A DNA stretch of 64,000 bases from Hydrogenophaga sp. (GTDB taxonomy: Bacteria; Pseudomonadota; Gammaproteobacteria; Burkholderiales; Burkholderiaceae_C). The position numbers and the translations under genes were made by a program. The notes under the pieces were generated by a model, which did not search any database, had not been told where the DNA came from, and worked only from the letters and a program-made list of their open reading frames with translations. Every line of letters begins with the position of its first letter. Within the stretch, counting starts at the first letter, position 1. The stretch spans positions 1 to 64,000 of the forward strand of contig NZ_JAHCKL010000003.1 in NCBI RefSeq assembly GCF_026125785.1, given 5' to 3'. Below, one piece after another: positions 50,893 to 58,828 of the stretch.

Positions 50893-51851
50893 CCCGCTCC
50901 CCACGCTCCGCCGCGCCCGCGGCAAAGGTATTCATGGCCCTGGTGGTCCTGGCGCTGCTCGTGGTGCCCTGGGCGCCGCAGGTGGTCTACCCGGTGTTCG
51001 TGATGAAGCTGCTGTGCATGGCGCTGTTCGCCTGCGCCTACAGCCTGCTGCTGGGCTTTGGCGGCATGATGTCCTTCGGCCATGCGGCCTTCTTCGGCAG
51101 CGCGGCCTACATGACCGGCCTGGCCGCCAAGCACTGGGGCCTGCCGCCCGAGCTGGCCCTGCTGTTCGGCACCGCGTCGGCGGCGCTGCTGGGTGCGGTG
51201 TTCGGTGCCCTGGCGATCCACCGCCAGGGCATTTACCTGGCCATGATCACGCTGGCTCTGGCGCAGATGGTGTACTTCATCTTCCTGCAGCTGCCGTTCA
51301 CCGGCGCGGAAGACGGCATGCAGCAGATCCCGCGCGGCACGCTGCTGGGTTTCATCGACCTGCGCAGCGATTTCGCCATGTACCACCTGGTGCTCGTTCT
51401 CACGCTGGCCGGCTTGTGGCTCATCCACCGCGTGGTGCGTTCGCCCTTCGGCCATGTGGTGGTGGCCATCCGCGAACACGAGCCGCGCGCCCGTTCGCTG
51501 GGCTACCCGGTGGAACGCTACAAGCTCATGCTGTTCGTTCTCTCGGCCGCGCTCTCGGGTCTGGCGGGTTCCATGAAGGCGCTGGTGTTCCAGCTCGCCG
51601 CGCTGTCCGACGTGCACTGGCACCTCTCCGGCGACGTGGTGCTCATGGCGCTGCTGGGTGGCATGCACACCGTCTTCGGCCCGGCCATCGGTGCCGCGCT
51701 GGTGGTGGGGCTTCAGTACTACCTCGATGCGTTTGGCGGCTGGGTCACCCTGGTCACCGGCGTGATCTTCATGGTCTGCGTGCTGTCCTTCCGCAGCGGC
51801 ATCGCCGGTGCCGTGGCGGCGCTGCGAACGCGTCCGCGCACGGGACCCTGA
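50889..51851 (+). CDS. livM: ABC transporter permease, LivM type
   Basis: A 320-residue permease with about nine helices. LivM hallmarks are YSLLLGFGGMMSFGHAAFFG, IREHEPRARSLGYPVERYK and MALLGGMHTVFGPAIGAAL. It pairs with LivH. Its stop is 48 bp before the TIM-barrel gene, which has its own strong ribosome site, so transport and the following unknown genes are most likely one transcript. Confidence 0.96.
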   Translation: MTRSPRSAAPAAKVFMALVVLALLVVPWAPQVVYPVFVMKLLCMALFACAYSLLLGFGGMMSFGHAAFFGSAAYMTGLAAKHWGLPPELALLFGTASAALLGAVFGALAIHRQGIYLAMITLALAQMVYFIFLQLPFTGAEDGMQQIPRGTLLGFIDLRSDFAMYHLVLVLTLAGLWLIHRVVRSPFGHVVVAIREHEPRARSLGYPVERYKLMLFVLSAALSGLAGSMKALVFQLAALSDVHWHLSGDVVLMALLGGMHTVFGPAIGAALVVGLQYYLDAFGGWVTLVTGVIFMVCVLSFRSGIAGAVAALRTRPRTGP

Positions 51852-51899
51852 CCTCTTCCTCGTACATACACATCCGCCTTCCATTTCAAGGAGACATAC

Positions 51900-52730
51900 A
51901 TGCCGCGTTTTGAACGCCAAGCCCTCATGGCGAAGTTCCAGGCCATGGTGAAGAACCGCCAGCCCATCATCGGCGGTGGCGCCGGCACCGGCATCTCGGC
52001 CAAGTGCGAGGAGGCCGCCGGCATCGACCTCATCGTCATCTACAACTCCGGCCGCTACCGCATGGCCGGGCGTGCCTCGTCGGCCGGCCTGCTGGCCTAC
52101 GGCAACGCCAACGACATCGTGCTGGAGATGGCGGGCGAGGTGCTGCCGGTGGCGAAGAAGACGCCGGTGATCGCTGGCGTGAACGGCACCGACCCCTTCA
52201 TCGTCATGCCCGTGTTTCTCAAGAAGCTCAAGGAGTTGGGGTTTTCCGGCGTGCAGAACTTTCCTACCGTGGGCATCATCGACGGCACCTTCCGCCAGAG
52301 CCTGGAGGAGACCGGCATCAACTACGCGACGGAGGTCGAGATGATCGCGCAGGCCCATGCCATCGATCTGCTGACCACGCCCTACGTGTTCTCGGCCGAG
52401 GAGGCCGTGGCCATGACGGAGGCCGGCGCCGATTTCGTGGTGCCGCACCTGGGCGTGACCACCGGCGGCACCATCGGCGCGACGTCGGCGAAGTCGCTCG
52501 CCGAATCGGTGGCGCTGATCGACGAATGGGGGGAGGCAGCGCGTAAGGTGCGCAAGGACGTGATCGTGATCGCGCATGGCGGCCCCATCTCCTCTCCGGA
52601 GGACGTGGACTACGTGTTCAAGCACAGCACGCATTGCAACGGCTTCTATGGTGCGAGCAGCATGGAGCGCCTGCCCACCGAGATCGCCATCAAGTCGCAT
52701 GTGGAACGCTACAAGCACCTGACTTTCTGA
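51900..52730 (+). CDS. PEP-hydrolase-like TIM-barrel protein (Tm-1 C-terminal homologue)
   Basis: A 276-residue protein of the phosphoenolpyruvate hydrolase-like family (PF09370), which is a TIM-barrel related to isocitrate lyase-type enzymes. [21 protein letters not shown] is the start of the barrel, and [35 protein letters not shown] and [14 protein letters not shown] are conserved strands. In plants this domain is the C-terminal part of the Tm-1 virus-resistance protein, whose N-terminal part is homologous to the UPF0261 gene at 53200. The reaction is unknown. AAGGAGA precedes the start. It belongs to the livHM operon. Confidence 0.88.
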   Translation: MPRFERQALMAKFQAMVKNRQPIIGGGAGTGISAKCEEAAGIDLIVIYNSGRYRMAGRASSAGLLAYGNANDIVLEMAGEVLPVAKKTPVIAGVNGTDPFIVMPVFLKKLKELGFSGVQNFPTVGIIDGTFRQSLEETGINYATEVEMIAQAHAIDLLTTPYVFSAEEAVAMTEAGADFVVPHLGVTTGGTIGATSAKSLAESVALIDEWGEAARKVRKDVIVIAHGGPISSPEDVDYVFKHSTHCNGFYGASSMERLPTEIAIKSHVERYKHLTF

Positions 52731-52759
52731 AGACTGAAAACCAACGACAGGAGACACAC

Positions 52760-53203
52760 ATGGCCAGGGTATACGTGAGTGCGGTGATGAACGCCACGCT
52801 GGAGCAGGCGTGGGCCTACCTGCGCGACTTCGGCGCGCTGGGCAACTACCACCCTTTCTTCGAGAAGTCCTACATAGAAGACGGCAAGCCGGCCGACCAG
52901 ATCGGCTGCGTGCGCCACTTCACCGTGCGCGAGGACGGCGGCTACCTGCGCGAGCAGTTGCTGGCGCTGTCCGACGACGAACACCGCTGCCGCTACAAGA
53001 TCCTGCACATCGACGCGCCGTGGACGAACTACGTGGCCGAGATGCACCTGCTGCCGATCACCGAAGGCAACCGCTGCTTCGGCGAGTGGTGGGCGGAGTT
53101 CGACGTGCCGCCCGAGGAGGAGGCCGCCGCGCTCGAACGGGTCGCGGGCACCTTCCGCACCTTTTTCGAGTGCGTGAACGCCCATCACGAGCGGCGCTCA
53201 TGA
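52760..53203 (+). CDS. SRPBCC-family (polyketide cyclase-like) protein
   Basis: A 147-residue START/SRPBCC-fold protein (ARVYVSAVMNATLEQAWAYL, YHPFFEKSYIEDG, CFGEWWAEFDVPPEEEAA). The fold makes a deep pocket for hydrophobic ligands and includes aromatases, cyclases and hydrolases. It lies between the two Tm-1-like genes and overlaps the second by 4 bp. A step on the imported compound or ligand binding is plausible; no activity can be named. AGGAGA precedes the start. Confidence 0.85.
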   Translation: MARVYVSAVMNATLEQAWAYLRDFGALGNYHPFFEKSYIEDGKPADQIGCVRHFTVREDGGYLREQLLALSDDEHRCRYKILHIDAPWTNYVAEMHLLPITEGNRCFGEWWAEFDVPPEEEAAALERVAGTFRTFFECVNAHHERRS

Positions 53204-54417
53204 GCGCCACGCCACCCACCGCCTGGGTGGTGGGCACCTTCGACACCAAGGCCGCGGAGCTGAACTACCTCGCGGGGCTGCTGCGTGCGGCGGGGGCGCG
53301 CGTGGTCACGGTGGACATCGGCACGCGCAGCGCGCCGGGCGCGGCCGACATCGAAACCGGGGCCGTGGCCAGCCACCATCCACGTGGTGCGTCGGCCGTG
53401 TTCACACCGTCCGACCGGGGCGAGGCCGTGGTTGCCATGGGCGAGGCTCTGGCCGCGCTGGTTCGCCAGCGCCTGGCGGCCGGCGAGATCCAGGGCATGC
53501 TCGGCGTGGGCGGTTCGGGCGGCAGTTCCATGATCGCCCCGGCCATGCGCCTGCTGCCCATTGGCACGCCCAAGCTGCTGGTCTCCACCATGGCGGCGGG
53601 CGACGTGTCGGCCTATGTCGGCGTGGTGGACATGACGCTGATGTACCCGGTGACCGATATCGCCGGCCTCAACCGTCTCTCGCGCACCATCCTGGCCAAT
53701 GCCGCGCACGCACTGGCCGGCATGCTGCTGCACCGTGTGCCGGCGGACCGCGCGCAGGACAAGCCCGCCATTGGCCTCACCATGTTTGGCGTCACGACGC
53801 CGTGCGTGCAGGCGGTTCGCGCACTGCTGGCCGATGACTTCGATGCGCAGGTGTTCCACGCCAACGGCGCAGGCGGGCGCACGCTGGAGGCGCTGGCAGC
53901 GGCGGGCATGCTGAGCGCGGTGGTGGATGTGACCACCACCGAGATCGGCCAGCATCTCGCGGGTGGCGTATGCGATGCCGGGCCGGACCGGCTGGACTGT
54001 GCCGCGCGCCATGGCCTGCCCTGGGTCGGCTCGGTGGGCGCGCTGGACATGATCAACTGGGGCGCACCGTCGACGATTCCCGCGCGCCACCAGGGACGCA
54101 CTTTCCATGTGCACAACGCCAACGTGACGCTCATGCGCAGCAACGCGCCGGAGTTGCGGGCCTCGGCCCTGCGCATCGCCGAACAGCTCAATAGGGCCAG
54201 CGGTCCGGTGCGGCTGCTGCTGCCCGAGGGCGGCCTGTCGATGATCGACGCGCCAGGCCAGCCGTTTCACGATCCCGAGGCCGATGCGGTGCTGTTCGAC
54301 ACGCTCGAAGGCGCCTTTGCCGCCAGCGAGTCGCATCGGCTGATCCGGTTGCCGCTCCACATCAACGACCCGGCCTTCGCGGCCGCGGTGGCCGAACAGG
54401 TGAGGGCGGTGGTGTAA
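53200..54417 (+). CDS. Tm-1-like ATP-binding domain protein, UPF0261
   Basis: A 405-residue protein of the UPF0261/Tm-1-like family (PF06792). It starts AWVVGTFDTKAAELNYLAGL, and has the glycine-rich LGVGGSGGSSMIAPAMRLL, KLLVSTMAAGDVSAYVG and LTMFGVTTPCVQAVR, as expected for its two Rossmann-like lobes; the fold binds ATP in the plant relative. Its bacterial function is unknown. The start overlaps the SRPBCC stop (ATGA). Together with the TIM-barrel gene two genes upstream it reproduces, as separate proteins and in reverse order, the two halves of plant Tm-1. Confidence 0.9.
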   Translation: MSATPPTAWVVGTFDTKAAELNYLAGLLRAAGARVVTVDIGTRSAPGAADIETGAVASHHPRGASAVFTPSDRGEAVVAMGEALAALVRQRLAAGEIQGMLGVGGSGGSSMIAPAMRLLPIGTPKLLVSTMAAGDVSAYVGVVDMTLMYPVTDIAGLNRLSRTILANAAHALAGMLLHRVPADRAQDKPAIGLTMFGVTTPCVQAVRALLADDFDAQVFHANGAGGRTLEALAAAGMLSAVVDVTTTEIGQHLAGGVCDAGPDRLDCAARHGLPWVGSVGALDMINWGAPSTIPARHQGRTFHVHNANVTLMRSNAPELRASALRIAEQLNRASGPVRLLLPEGGLSMIDAPGQPFHDPEADAVLFDTLEGAFAASESHRLIRLPLHINDPAFAAAVAEQVRAVV

Positions 54418-54428
54418 GGTGCGGGGCC

Positions 54429-55661
54429 ATGACCGACACCGACACCCTCGAACGCGCCCGCGGCCATTTCTTCGACGGCAACACGCACTTTGAAGCGGGG
54501 CGCCTGGCCGAGGCGCGCCACAGCTACCAGCAAGCCCTCGCGCTGGTGCCCGGCCGGCCCTCGGTGCTGGCCAACCTGGGGGTGACCGAGTGCCGCATGG
54601 GTCTGTGGGACGAGGCCGTCGCGCACCTCGCGCCGGCCACGGTGGCGGACCCGGCGCACCGAGACGCCTGGGTGGCGCTGGGGCTTTCGCATGAGGCGCT
54701 GGGGCATTGGCAGGCGGCGGTGGACGCCCTTCGCGAGGGCCTGCACCTGGGCGCCGGCACGCCACAGCTCTGGCTGTCCCTGGCGCTGTGCCAACTGCAC
54801 CTGGAACAGCCAGCGCCGGCGCTGGCTTCGCTGGACCAGGCGCTGGCGCTCGATCCCACACTGGGCGAAGCCTGGAGCCAGCGCGGCGGCCTGCTGCGCG
54901 ACGCGGGTCGCTTCGACGAGGCGGCGCGCTGTTTCGAGCAGGCACTGACGCATGGCGCCGATGCCGATCTCAACCGTTTCTACCTCGCCTCGGTTCGTGC
55001 ATCGGGCGCCGGAGGCATTGACGAGGGTGTGCCGCCGCAGCCGCCACGCGCTTACGTGGAGAGCCTGTTCAACGAATACGCCGGCGATTTCCAGACCCAC
55101 CTGGTCGAACAGCTCAACTACCAGGCCCACCGCACCCTGCTGGCGCCCCTGCGCGAATCGGGCCGCCACTTCCCCCTCGTGCTGGACCTGGGCTGCGGCA
55201 CCGGCCTGTGCGGACAGATCATCCGCGACCGCGCCGATGCCGTGGACGGCGTGGACCTGGCCGAGGCCATGGTTGCACGGGCCCGCCAGGGCGGCGCCTA
55301 CCGACGCGTGGTGCATGGGGACCTGCTGGGCTTTCTGCGCGAACAGGCCGAGCCGGTGGACCTGGTGATCGCCGCCGACGTGTTCATCTACGTGGGTGCG
55401 CTCGACGAGGTGTTCGCCGCCGTTCGCTCATGCCTGCGGCCCGGTGGCGCATTGGCCTTCTCGGTCGAACTCGCCAGCGGTGAGCCGGGCCTGCAGTTGC
55501 GGCCCAGCCTGCGCTACGCCCACACCCCCGCCTATGTGGCGCATCTCGCCCAGGCCCATGGCTTTCAGGTGCGCCAGCAATGGCAGGCACCGCTGCGCGA
55601 AGACCAGCGCCAGCCGGTCATGGGCTTGTATGTCTGGCTGGAACCCGCGTTGGCGGCCTGA
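54429..55661 (+). CDS. TPR-repeat SAM-dependent methyltransferase
   Basis: A 410-residue fusion. Residues 10-190 are about five tetratricopeptide repeats (for example HFEAGRLAEARHSYQQAL, PAHRDAWVALGLSHEALGHW). Residues 225-400 are a class I methyltransferase with motif I VLDLGCGTGLCGQ, motif II-like DGVDLAEAMVARAR and ADVFIYVGAL. The target is unknown; TPR-methyltransferases often modify proteins or lipids. It begins 11 bp after the UPF0261 gene, possibly the last gene of the transcript, although such genes also occur alone. Confidence 0.9.
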   Translation: MTDTDTLERARGHFFDGNTHFEAGRLAEARHSYQQALALVPGRPSVLANLGVTECRMGLWDEAVAHLAPATVADPAHRDAWVALGLSHEALGHWQAAVDALREGLHLGAGTPQLWLSLALCQLHLEQPAPALASLDQALALDPTLGEAWSQRGGLLRDAGRFDEAARCFEQALTHGADADLNRFYLASVRASGAGGIDEGVPPQPPRAYVESLFNEYAGDFQTHLVEQLNYQAHRTLLAPLRESGRHFPLVLDLGCGTGLCGQIIRDRADAVDGVDLAEAMVARARQGGAYRRVVHGDLLGFLREQAEPVDLVIAADVFIYVGALDEVFAAVRSCLRPGGALAFSVELASGEPGLQLRPSLRYAHTPAYVAHLAQAHGFQVRQQWQAPLREDQRQPVMGLYVWLEPALAA

Positions 55662-55676
55662 GCGCGGGACAGCCGC

Positions 55677-55976
55677 TCAGCCGCCTGCGCGCCGCGCCAC
55701 CCAGTAGGTGGCCCCTTGCGTCCCGTAGCGTTCGGCGTGGAGCACGTTGCGTTCGATCTCGAAGGTGTCGCCCGGACGCAGCTGCCGCGTCAGGTCGCCC
55801 ACGGTGAGCCACATCTCGCCCCGGGTGACGATGGCCTTGGCGTCGAAGGGATGGCTGTGCATGTCCACCAGGGTGAGCGGCGCCCAGTCGCGCTCCAGCG
55901 CCTCGTCGTAGCCTTCCATCAGGGCCTGCAGGCGGAAGGCTTCGAAAGAGGTGGTGCTGGTGCTCATGCAAGGCAT
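55677..55976 (-). CDS. Small cupin-domain protein
   Basis: A 99-residue single cupin. VDMHSHPFDAKAIVTRGEMW and LRPGDTFEIERNVLHAERYG are the two cupin motifs, with metal-binding His and Glu residues in place. Such proteins bind a metal and a small ligand or act as simple enzymes. The start may be 55976 or 55967; neither has a strong ribosome site. It is convergent with the methyltransferase gene. Function unknown. Confidence 0.8.
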   Translation of the reverse strand: MPCMSTSTTSFEAFRLQALMEGYDEALERDWAPLTLVDMHSHPFDAKAIVTRGEMWLTVGDLTRQLRPGDTFEIERNVLHAERYGTQGATYWVARRAGG

Positions 55977-56036
55977 TGTGGGCGTTTGCTCCGGCGGGTC
56001 AAGCGTTAGCATGTCGAACCTTCGTAAGACGAAAGA

Positions 56037-56396
56037 ATGCCCATGTCCCACATGCTTCTGATCATCGAACCCACCGGCCAGCGCGCCACGCGCACGGAGG
56101 CGCAAGGGCGCGAGGTGTACGCGCGCATGCAGCGCTTTGGGGAATCCCTGCAGGCGCGCGGCAAGCTGCTGGCTGTGGAGTCTCTGGCGTCCCAGGACCG
56201 TGCCGTGCGCGTGCAGGGGGGTGGGGCCAAGGCCCAGGTGGTGGACGGCCCATTCGCGGAGGCCAAGGAAATGGTGGGCGGCTTCTTCCTCCTGAAATGC
56301 GACAGCATGGAAGAGGCGGTGGCGATCGCCCGGGAATGCCCCGCCGCGGAATGGGCGACGGTGGAGGTTCGGGCGGTAGCGCCCTGTTACGAGTGA
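56037..56396 (+). CDS. YCII/DGPF-domain protein
   Basis: A 119-residue YciI-like protein with the characteristic VVDGPFAEAKEMVGG motif that names the DGPF group and EEAVAIARECP after it. The function is unknown, but DGPF genes are the standard neighbours of ECF42 sigma factor genes, one of which is at 58829. ATG at 56037 or 56043 is possible. TGTCGA, the -35 motif reported for ECF42 promoters, lies at 56012, but no matching -10 is seen at the right distance. Confidence 0.85.
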   Translation: MPMSHMLLIIEPTGQRATRTEAQGREVYARMQRFGESLQARGKLLAVESLASQDRAVRVQGGGAKAQVVDGPFAEAKEMVGGFFLLKCDSMEEAVAIARECPAAEWATVEVRAVAPCYE

Positions 56397-56480
56397 TGCG
56401 TTTCGCAGGGCTTGTTCACACTGTTTTTCCAGGTGTGAGTGGGTGAACAGGCCCTGGCGCCGCTGTATTTTTTCGGGCCT

Positions 56481-56507
56481 TGTCGAAAAGCGCCGACCTG
56501 GTTCGTC
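56481..56507 (+). promoter_or_regulatory. Candidate ECF42-type promoter
   Basis: TGTCGA (56481-56486) and CGTC (56504-56507) are separated by 17 bases, 35 bp before the first VOC gene. Published ECF42 promoters have TGTCGA at -35 and CG(A/T)C-like bases at -10 as I recall. It would let the sigma factor encoded at 58829 transcribe its own operon. Confidence 0.55.
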
Positions 56508-56541
56508 GTACCGGTTGAAACCCCATCAACAGGAGATCACG

Positions 56542-57018
56542 ATGACCAGCCGCATTCAGACCTGCCTCTGGTTCGACCGCCACGCCGAGGAAGCCGCCCG
56601 CTTCTACGTGTCGGTGTTTCCGAACTCGCGCATCGGCGCCATCACCCGCTACGGTCCCGGCAACCACCTGCCCGAGGGCACGGTGCTCACGGTCGACTTC
56701 GAGCTCGATGGCCAGCCCCACACCGCCCTCAACGGCGGCATGCCCATGGCCTTTTCTCCGGCCACGTCCCTGGTGGTGCGTTGCCGAACCCAGGCCGAGG
56801 TGGACCACTACTGGCAGGCCTTGTCCGCCGTGCCGGACCAGGAGCGCTGCGGCTGGCTGCAGGACCGCTATGGCCTGTCCTGGCAGATCGTGCCGGAGCA
56901 GGTCATGGCGATGCTGCAGCACCCGGACGCGGCGCGCCGCCAGCGTGTGACCGAGGCGCTCAGGACCATGGGCAAGCTGGACATCGCCGCCCTGGAGCGC
57001 GCCTTTGAACCGGCCTGA
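56542..57018 (+). CDS. VOC-family protein (PhnB/3-demethylubiquinone methyltransferase-like)
   Basis: A 158-residue VOC-fold protein of the PhnB-like group (IQTCLWFDRHAEEAARFYVS, FPNSRIGAITRYG, FELDGQPHTALNGG, CGWLQDRYGLSWQIVP). The fold is shared with glyoxalase and bleomycin resistance proteins. Function in this group is unknown. AGGAGA precedes the start, and a candidate ECF42 promoter lies just upstream. First gene of the ECF42 operon. Confidence 0.9.
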   Translation: MTSRIQTCLWFDRHAEEAARFYVSVFPNSRIGAITRYGPGNHLPEGTVLTVDFELDGQPHTALNGGMPMAFSPATSLVVRCRTQAEVDHYWQALSAVPDQERCGWLQDRYGLSWQIVPEQVMAMLQHPDAARRQRVTEALRTMGKLDIAALERAFEPA

Positions 57019-57055
57019 CCCTTTTTCGCCCACCCAGCAACCCCAGGAGCCTTTC

Positions 57056-57451
57056 ATGATGAATCCGGTCGTGCACTTTGAGATGCCCTATCGCGATGCG
57101 CACCGCGCCTCGCGCTTCTACACCCAGGCCTTTGGCTGGCGCTGCGAGCTGCTGGGCGAGGAAATGGGCGCCTACGTGCTGCTCACCACAGCGCTGACCG
57201 ATGCCAAACCCGGCGCACCAGCGGGGGCCATCGGCGGTGGCATGTTCCCCTTCAAGCCCGACTGGCCCATGCAGCATCCCTCGGTGGTGATCGGCGTGGA
57301 AGACATCCAGGCGGCGATGACCCGCGTGCGCGATGCCGGTGGGCGGGTGCTGGGTGAACCGATGGCGATTCCCGGTGTGGGTGACTATGTGGCCTTCGTC
57401 GACACCGAAGGCAACCGCCACGCCATGCTCCATCCCAAGGCCATGCCTTGA
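57056..57451 (+). CDS. VOC-family protein (glyoxalase-like)
   Basis: A 131-residue VOC protein (VVHFEMPYRDAHRASRFYTQ, GGGMFPFKPDWP, VGDYVAFVDTEGNRHAML). His at residue ~7 and Glu near the end (DTEGN) fit a metal-binding pair of the fold. AGGAG is upstream. It follows the first VOC gene by 37 bp. No substrate can be named. Confidence 0.9.
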   Translation: MMNPVVHFEMPYRDAHRASRFYTQAFGWRCELLGEEMGAYVLLTTALTDAKPGAPAGAIGGGMFPFKPDWPMQHPSVVIGVEDIQAAMTRVRDAGGRVLGEPMAIPGVGDYVAFVDTEGNRHAMLHPKAMP

Positions 57452-57483
57452 TGTGTTTCTGAACAACCACCCGGAGGACCCCC

Positions 57484-57915
57484 ATGCGATTCATGATCCT
57501 TGTCAAATCCTGCGACGCGTTCGAGGCCGAGACCGGACCGACCTCGGACGACCAGGAACTGATGACCGAGATGGTGCGCTACCACGAGGAACTGGCGCGC
57601 GCCGGCGTGCTGCTGGACGGCTCGGGCCTGCAGCCCAGCCGCAAGGGCTGGCGCGTGCACTACGCCGCCGACGGCAGCAAGCGCATCGTCGACGGCCCGT
57701 TCGCCGAGGCCAAGGAACTGGTGGCCGGCTACACCGTGATCCAGGTGCGCACGCGCGAAGAAGCGATGGAGTGGAGCCGGCGCTTTCCCAACCCCGCTGG
57801 TCGCGGCAAGGAGGCCGTGATCGAACTTCGCCAGCTCTATGAACTGGACGATTTCCCTCCTGGCGAGCCGCTGGAGGATTTCAAGCGGCTCGATGCCCGC
57901 AACCGGCAGAACTGA
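57484..57915 (+). CDS. YCII/DGPF-domain protein
   Basis: A 143-residue DGPF protein (MRFMILVKSCDAFEAETGP, IVDGPFAEAKELVAGYTVIQ). It starts 32 bp after the VOC gene with a GGAGG site. A second, shorter DGPF gene is at 56037. They are conserved partners of ECF42 sigma factors, with unknown activity. The C-terminal 40 residues (ELRQLYELDDFPPG) are usual for the longer form. Confidence 0.92.
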   Translation: MRFMILVKSCDAFEAETGPTSDDQELMTEMVRYHEELARAGVLLDGSGLQPSRKGWRVHYAADGSKRIVDGPFAEAKELVAGYTVIQVRTREEAMEWSRRFPNPAGRGKEAVIELRQLYELDDFPPGEPLEDFKRLDARNRQN

Positions 57916-57929
57916 ATCAGGAGCCTGGC

Positions 57930-58373
57930 ATGCAGACCCAACATTTCGAGATCCACATCCAGGCACCACGCGAGCGCGTGTGGGCCGTCATGCTGCAGTC
58001 CCCCACCTATGAGCGGTGGACGCGCGTCTTCTGCGAAGGTTCGCGCTACGAGGGGTCCTGGCAGCAGGGCGAGAAGATCCGTTTCCTGGGGCCGGACGGC
58101 CAGGGCATGGTGTCGGAGATCGCCGAGCACCGGCCCGCCGAGTTCGTGTCCATCCGCCACCTGGGCCTCATCGAGAAGGGCCGGGAGGACACCACCAGCG
58201 AGGCCGTGCGCGCCTGGGCTCCCTGCTACGAGAACTACACCTTCACCGACGAGGCCGGTGGCACCCGCCTGAAGGTCGCCGCCGATGTGTTCGGCGGCTA
58301 CGAGGAAATGATGGCCAGTACCTGGCCGCGTGCGCTCGACGCGCTCAAGTCCCTGTGCGAAAGCGCAGCCTGA
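57930..58373 (+). CDS. SRPBCC/AHSA1-like protein
   Basis: A 147-residue START-fold protein of the AHSA1 type (HFEIHIQAPRERVWAVML, YENYTFTDEAGGTRLKVAAD, WPRALDALKSL). It is 14 bp behind the DGPF gene with AGGAG upstream, inside the ECF42 operon. It likely binds a hydrophobic ligand; no activity known. Confidence 0.88.
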   Translation: MQTQHFEIHIQAPRERVWAVMLQSPTYERWTRVFCEGSRYEGSWQQGEKIRFLGPDGQGMVSEIAEHRPAEFVSIRHLGLIEKGREDTTSEAVRAWAPCYENYTFTDEAGGTRLKVAADVFGGYEEMMASTWPRALDALKSLCESAA

Positions 58374-58393
58374 ACCCCTACGGGAGAACCACC

Positions 58394-58804
58394 ATGTTCA
58401 GAGAAATCTTCGTCAACCTGCCCATCCACGACATGGCCCGCTCGCAGGCTTTCTTCAAGGCCCTGGGCCTGAAGTTCAACCCGCAGTTCACGAATGAGCA
58501 AGGGGCCTGCCTGGAGATCGGTCCGAACTTCTACGCCATGCTGTTGATCGAGCCCTTCTTCCAGGGCTTCACCAAGCTGCCCATCTCGGACGCGAAGAAG
58601 GCCACCGAGGTGCTGATCGCACTGTCCTGCGACAGCCGGGCCGAGGTGGACGAGGTCGTGGCCAGGGCGGTGGGGGCGGGCGGCACCACGCCCAATGCCC
58701 CCGTGGACCACGGCTTCATGTACCAGCACGGCTTTGCCGACCTCGACGGCCATCAGTGGGAGGTGTTCTGGATGGACATGGCGGCAGCCCCCGCCCAGAT
58801 GTGA
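58394..58804 (+). CDS. VOC-family protein, glyoxalase-like
   Basis: A 136-residue VOC protein (FVNLPIHDMARSQAFFKALG, SDAKKATEVLIALSCDS, DHGFMYQHGFADLDGHQWEV). His in NLPIHD and Glu in HQWEVFW could bind a metal. GGGAGA precedes the start. It lies between the SRPBCC gene and the sigma factor gene. Confidence 0.9.
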   Translation: MFREIFVNLPIHDMARSQAFFKALGLKFNPQFTNEQGACLEIGPNFYAMLLIEPFFQGFTKLPISDAKKATEVLIALSCDSRAEVDEVVARAVGAGGTTPNAPVDHGFMYQHGFADLDGHQWEVFWMDMAAAPAQM

Positions 58805-58828
58805 GCGCGCCGCGGTAGATTCCGGCGC

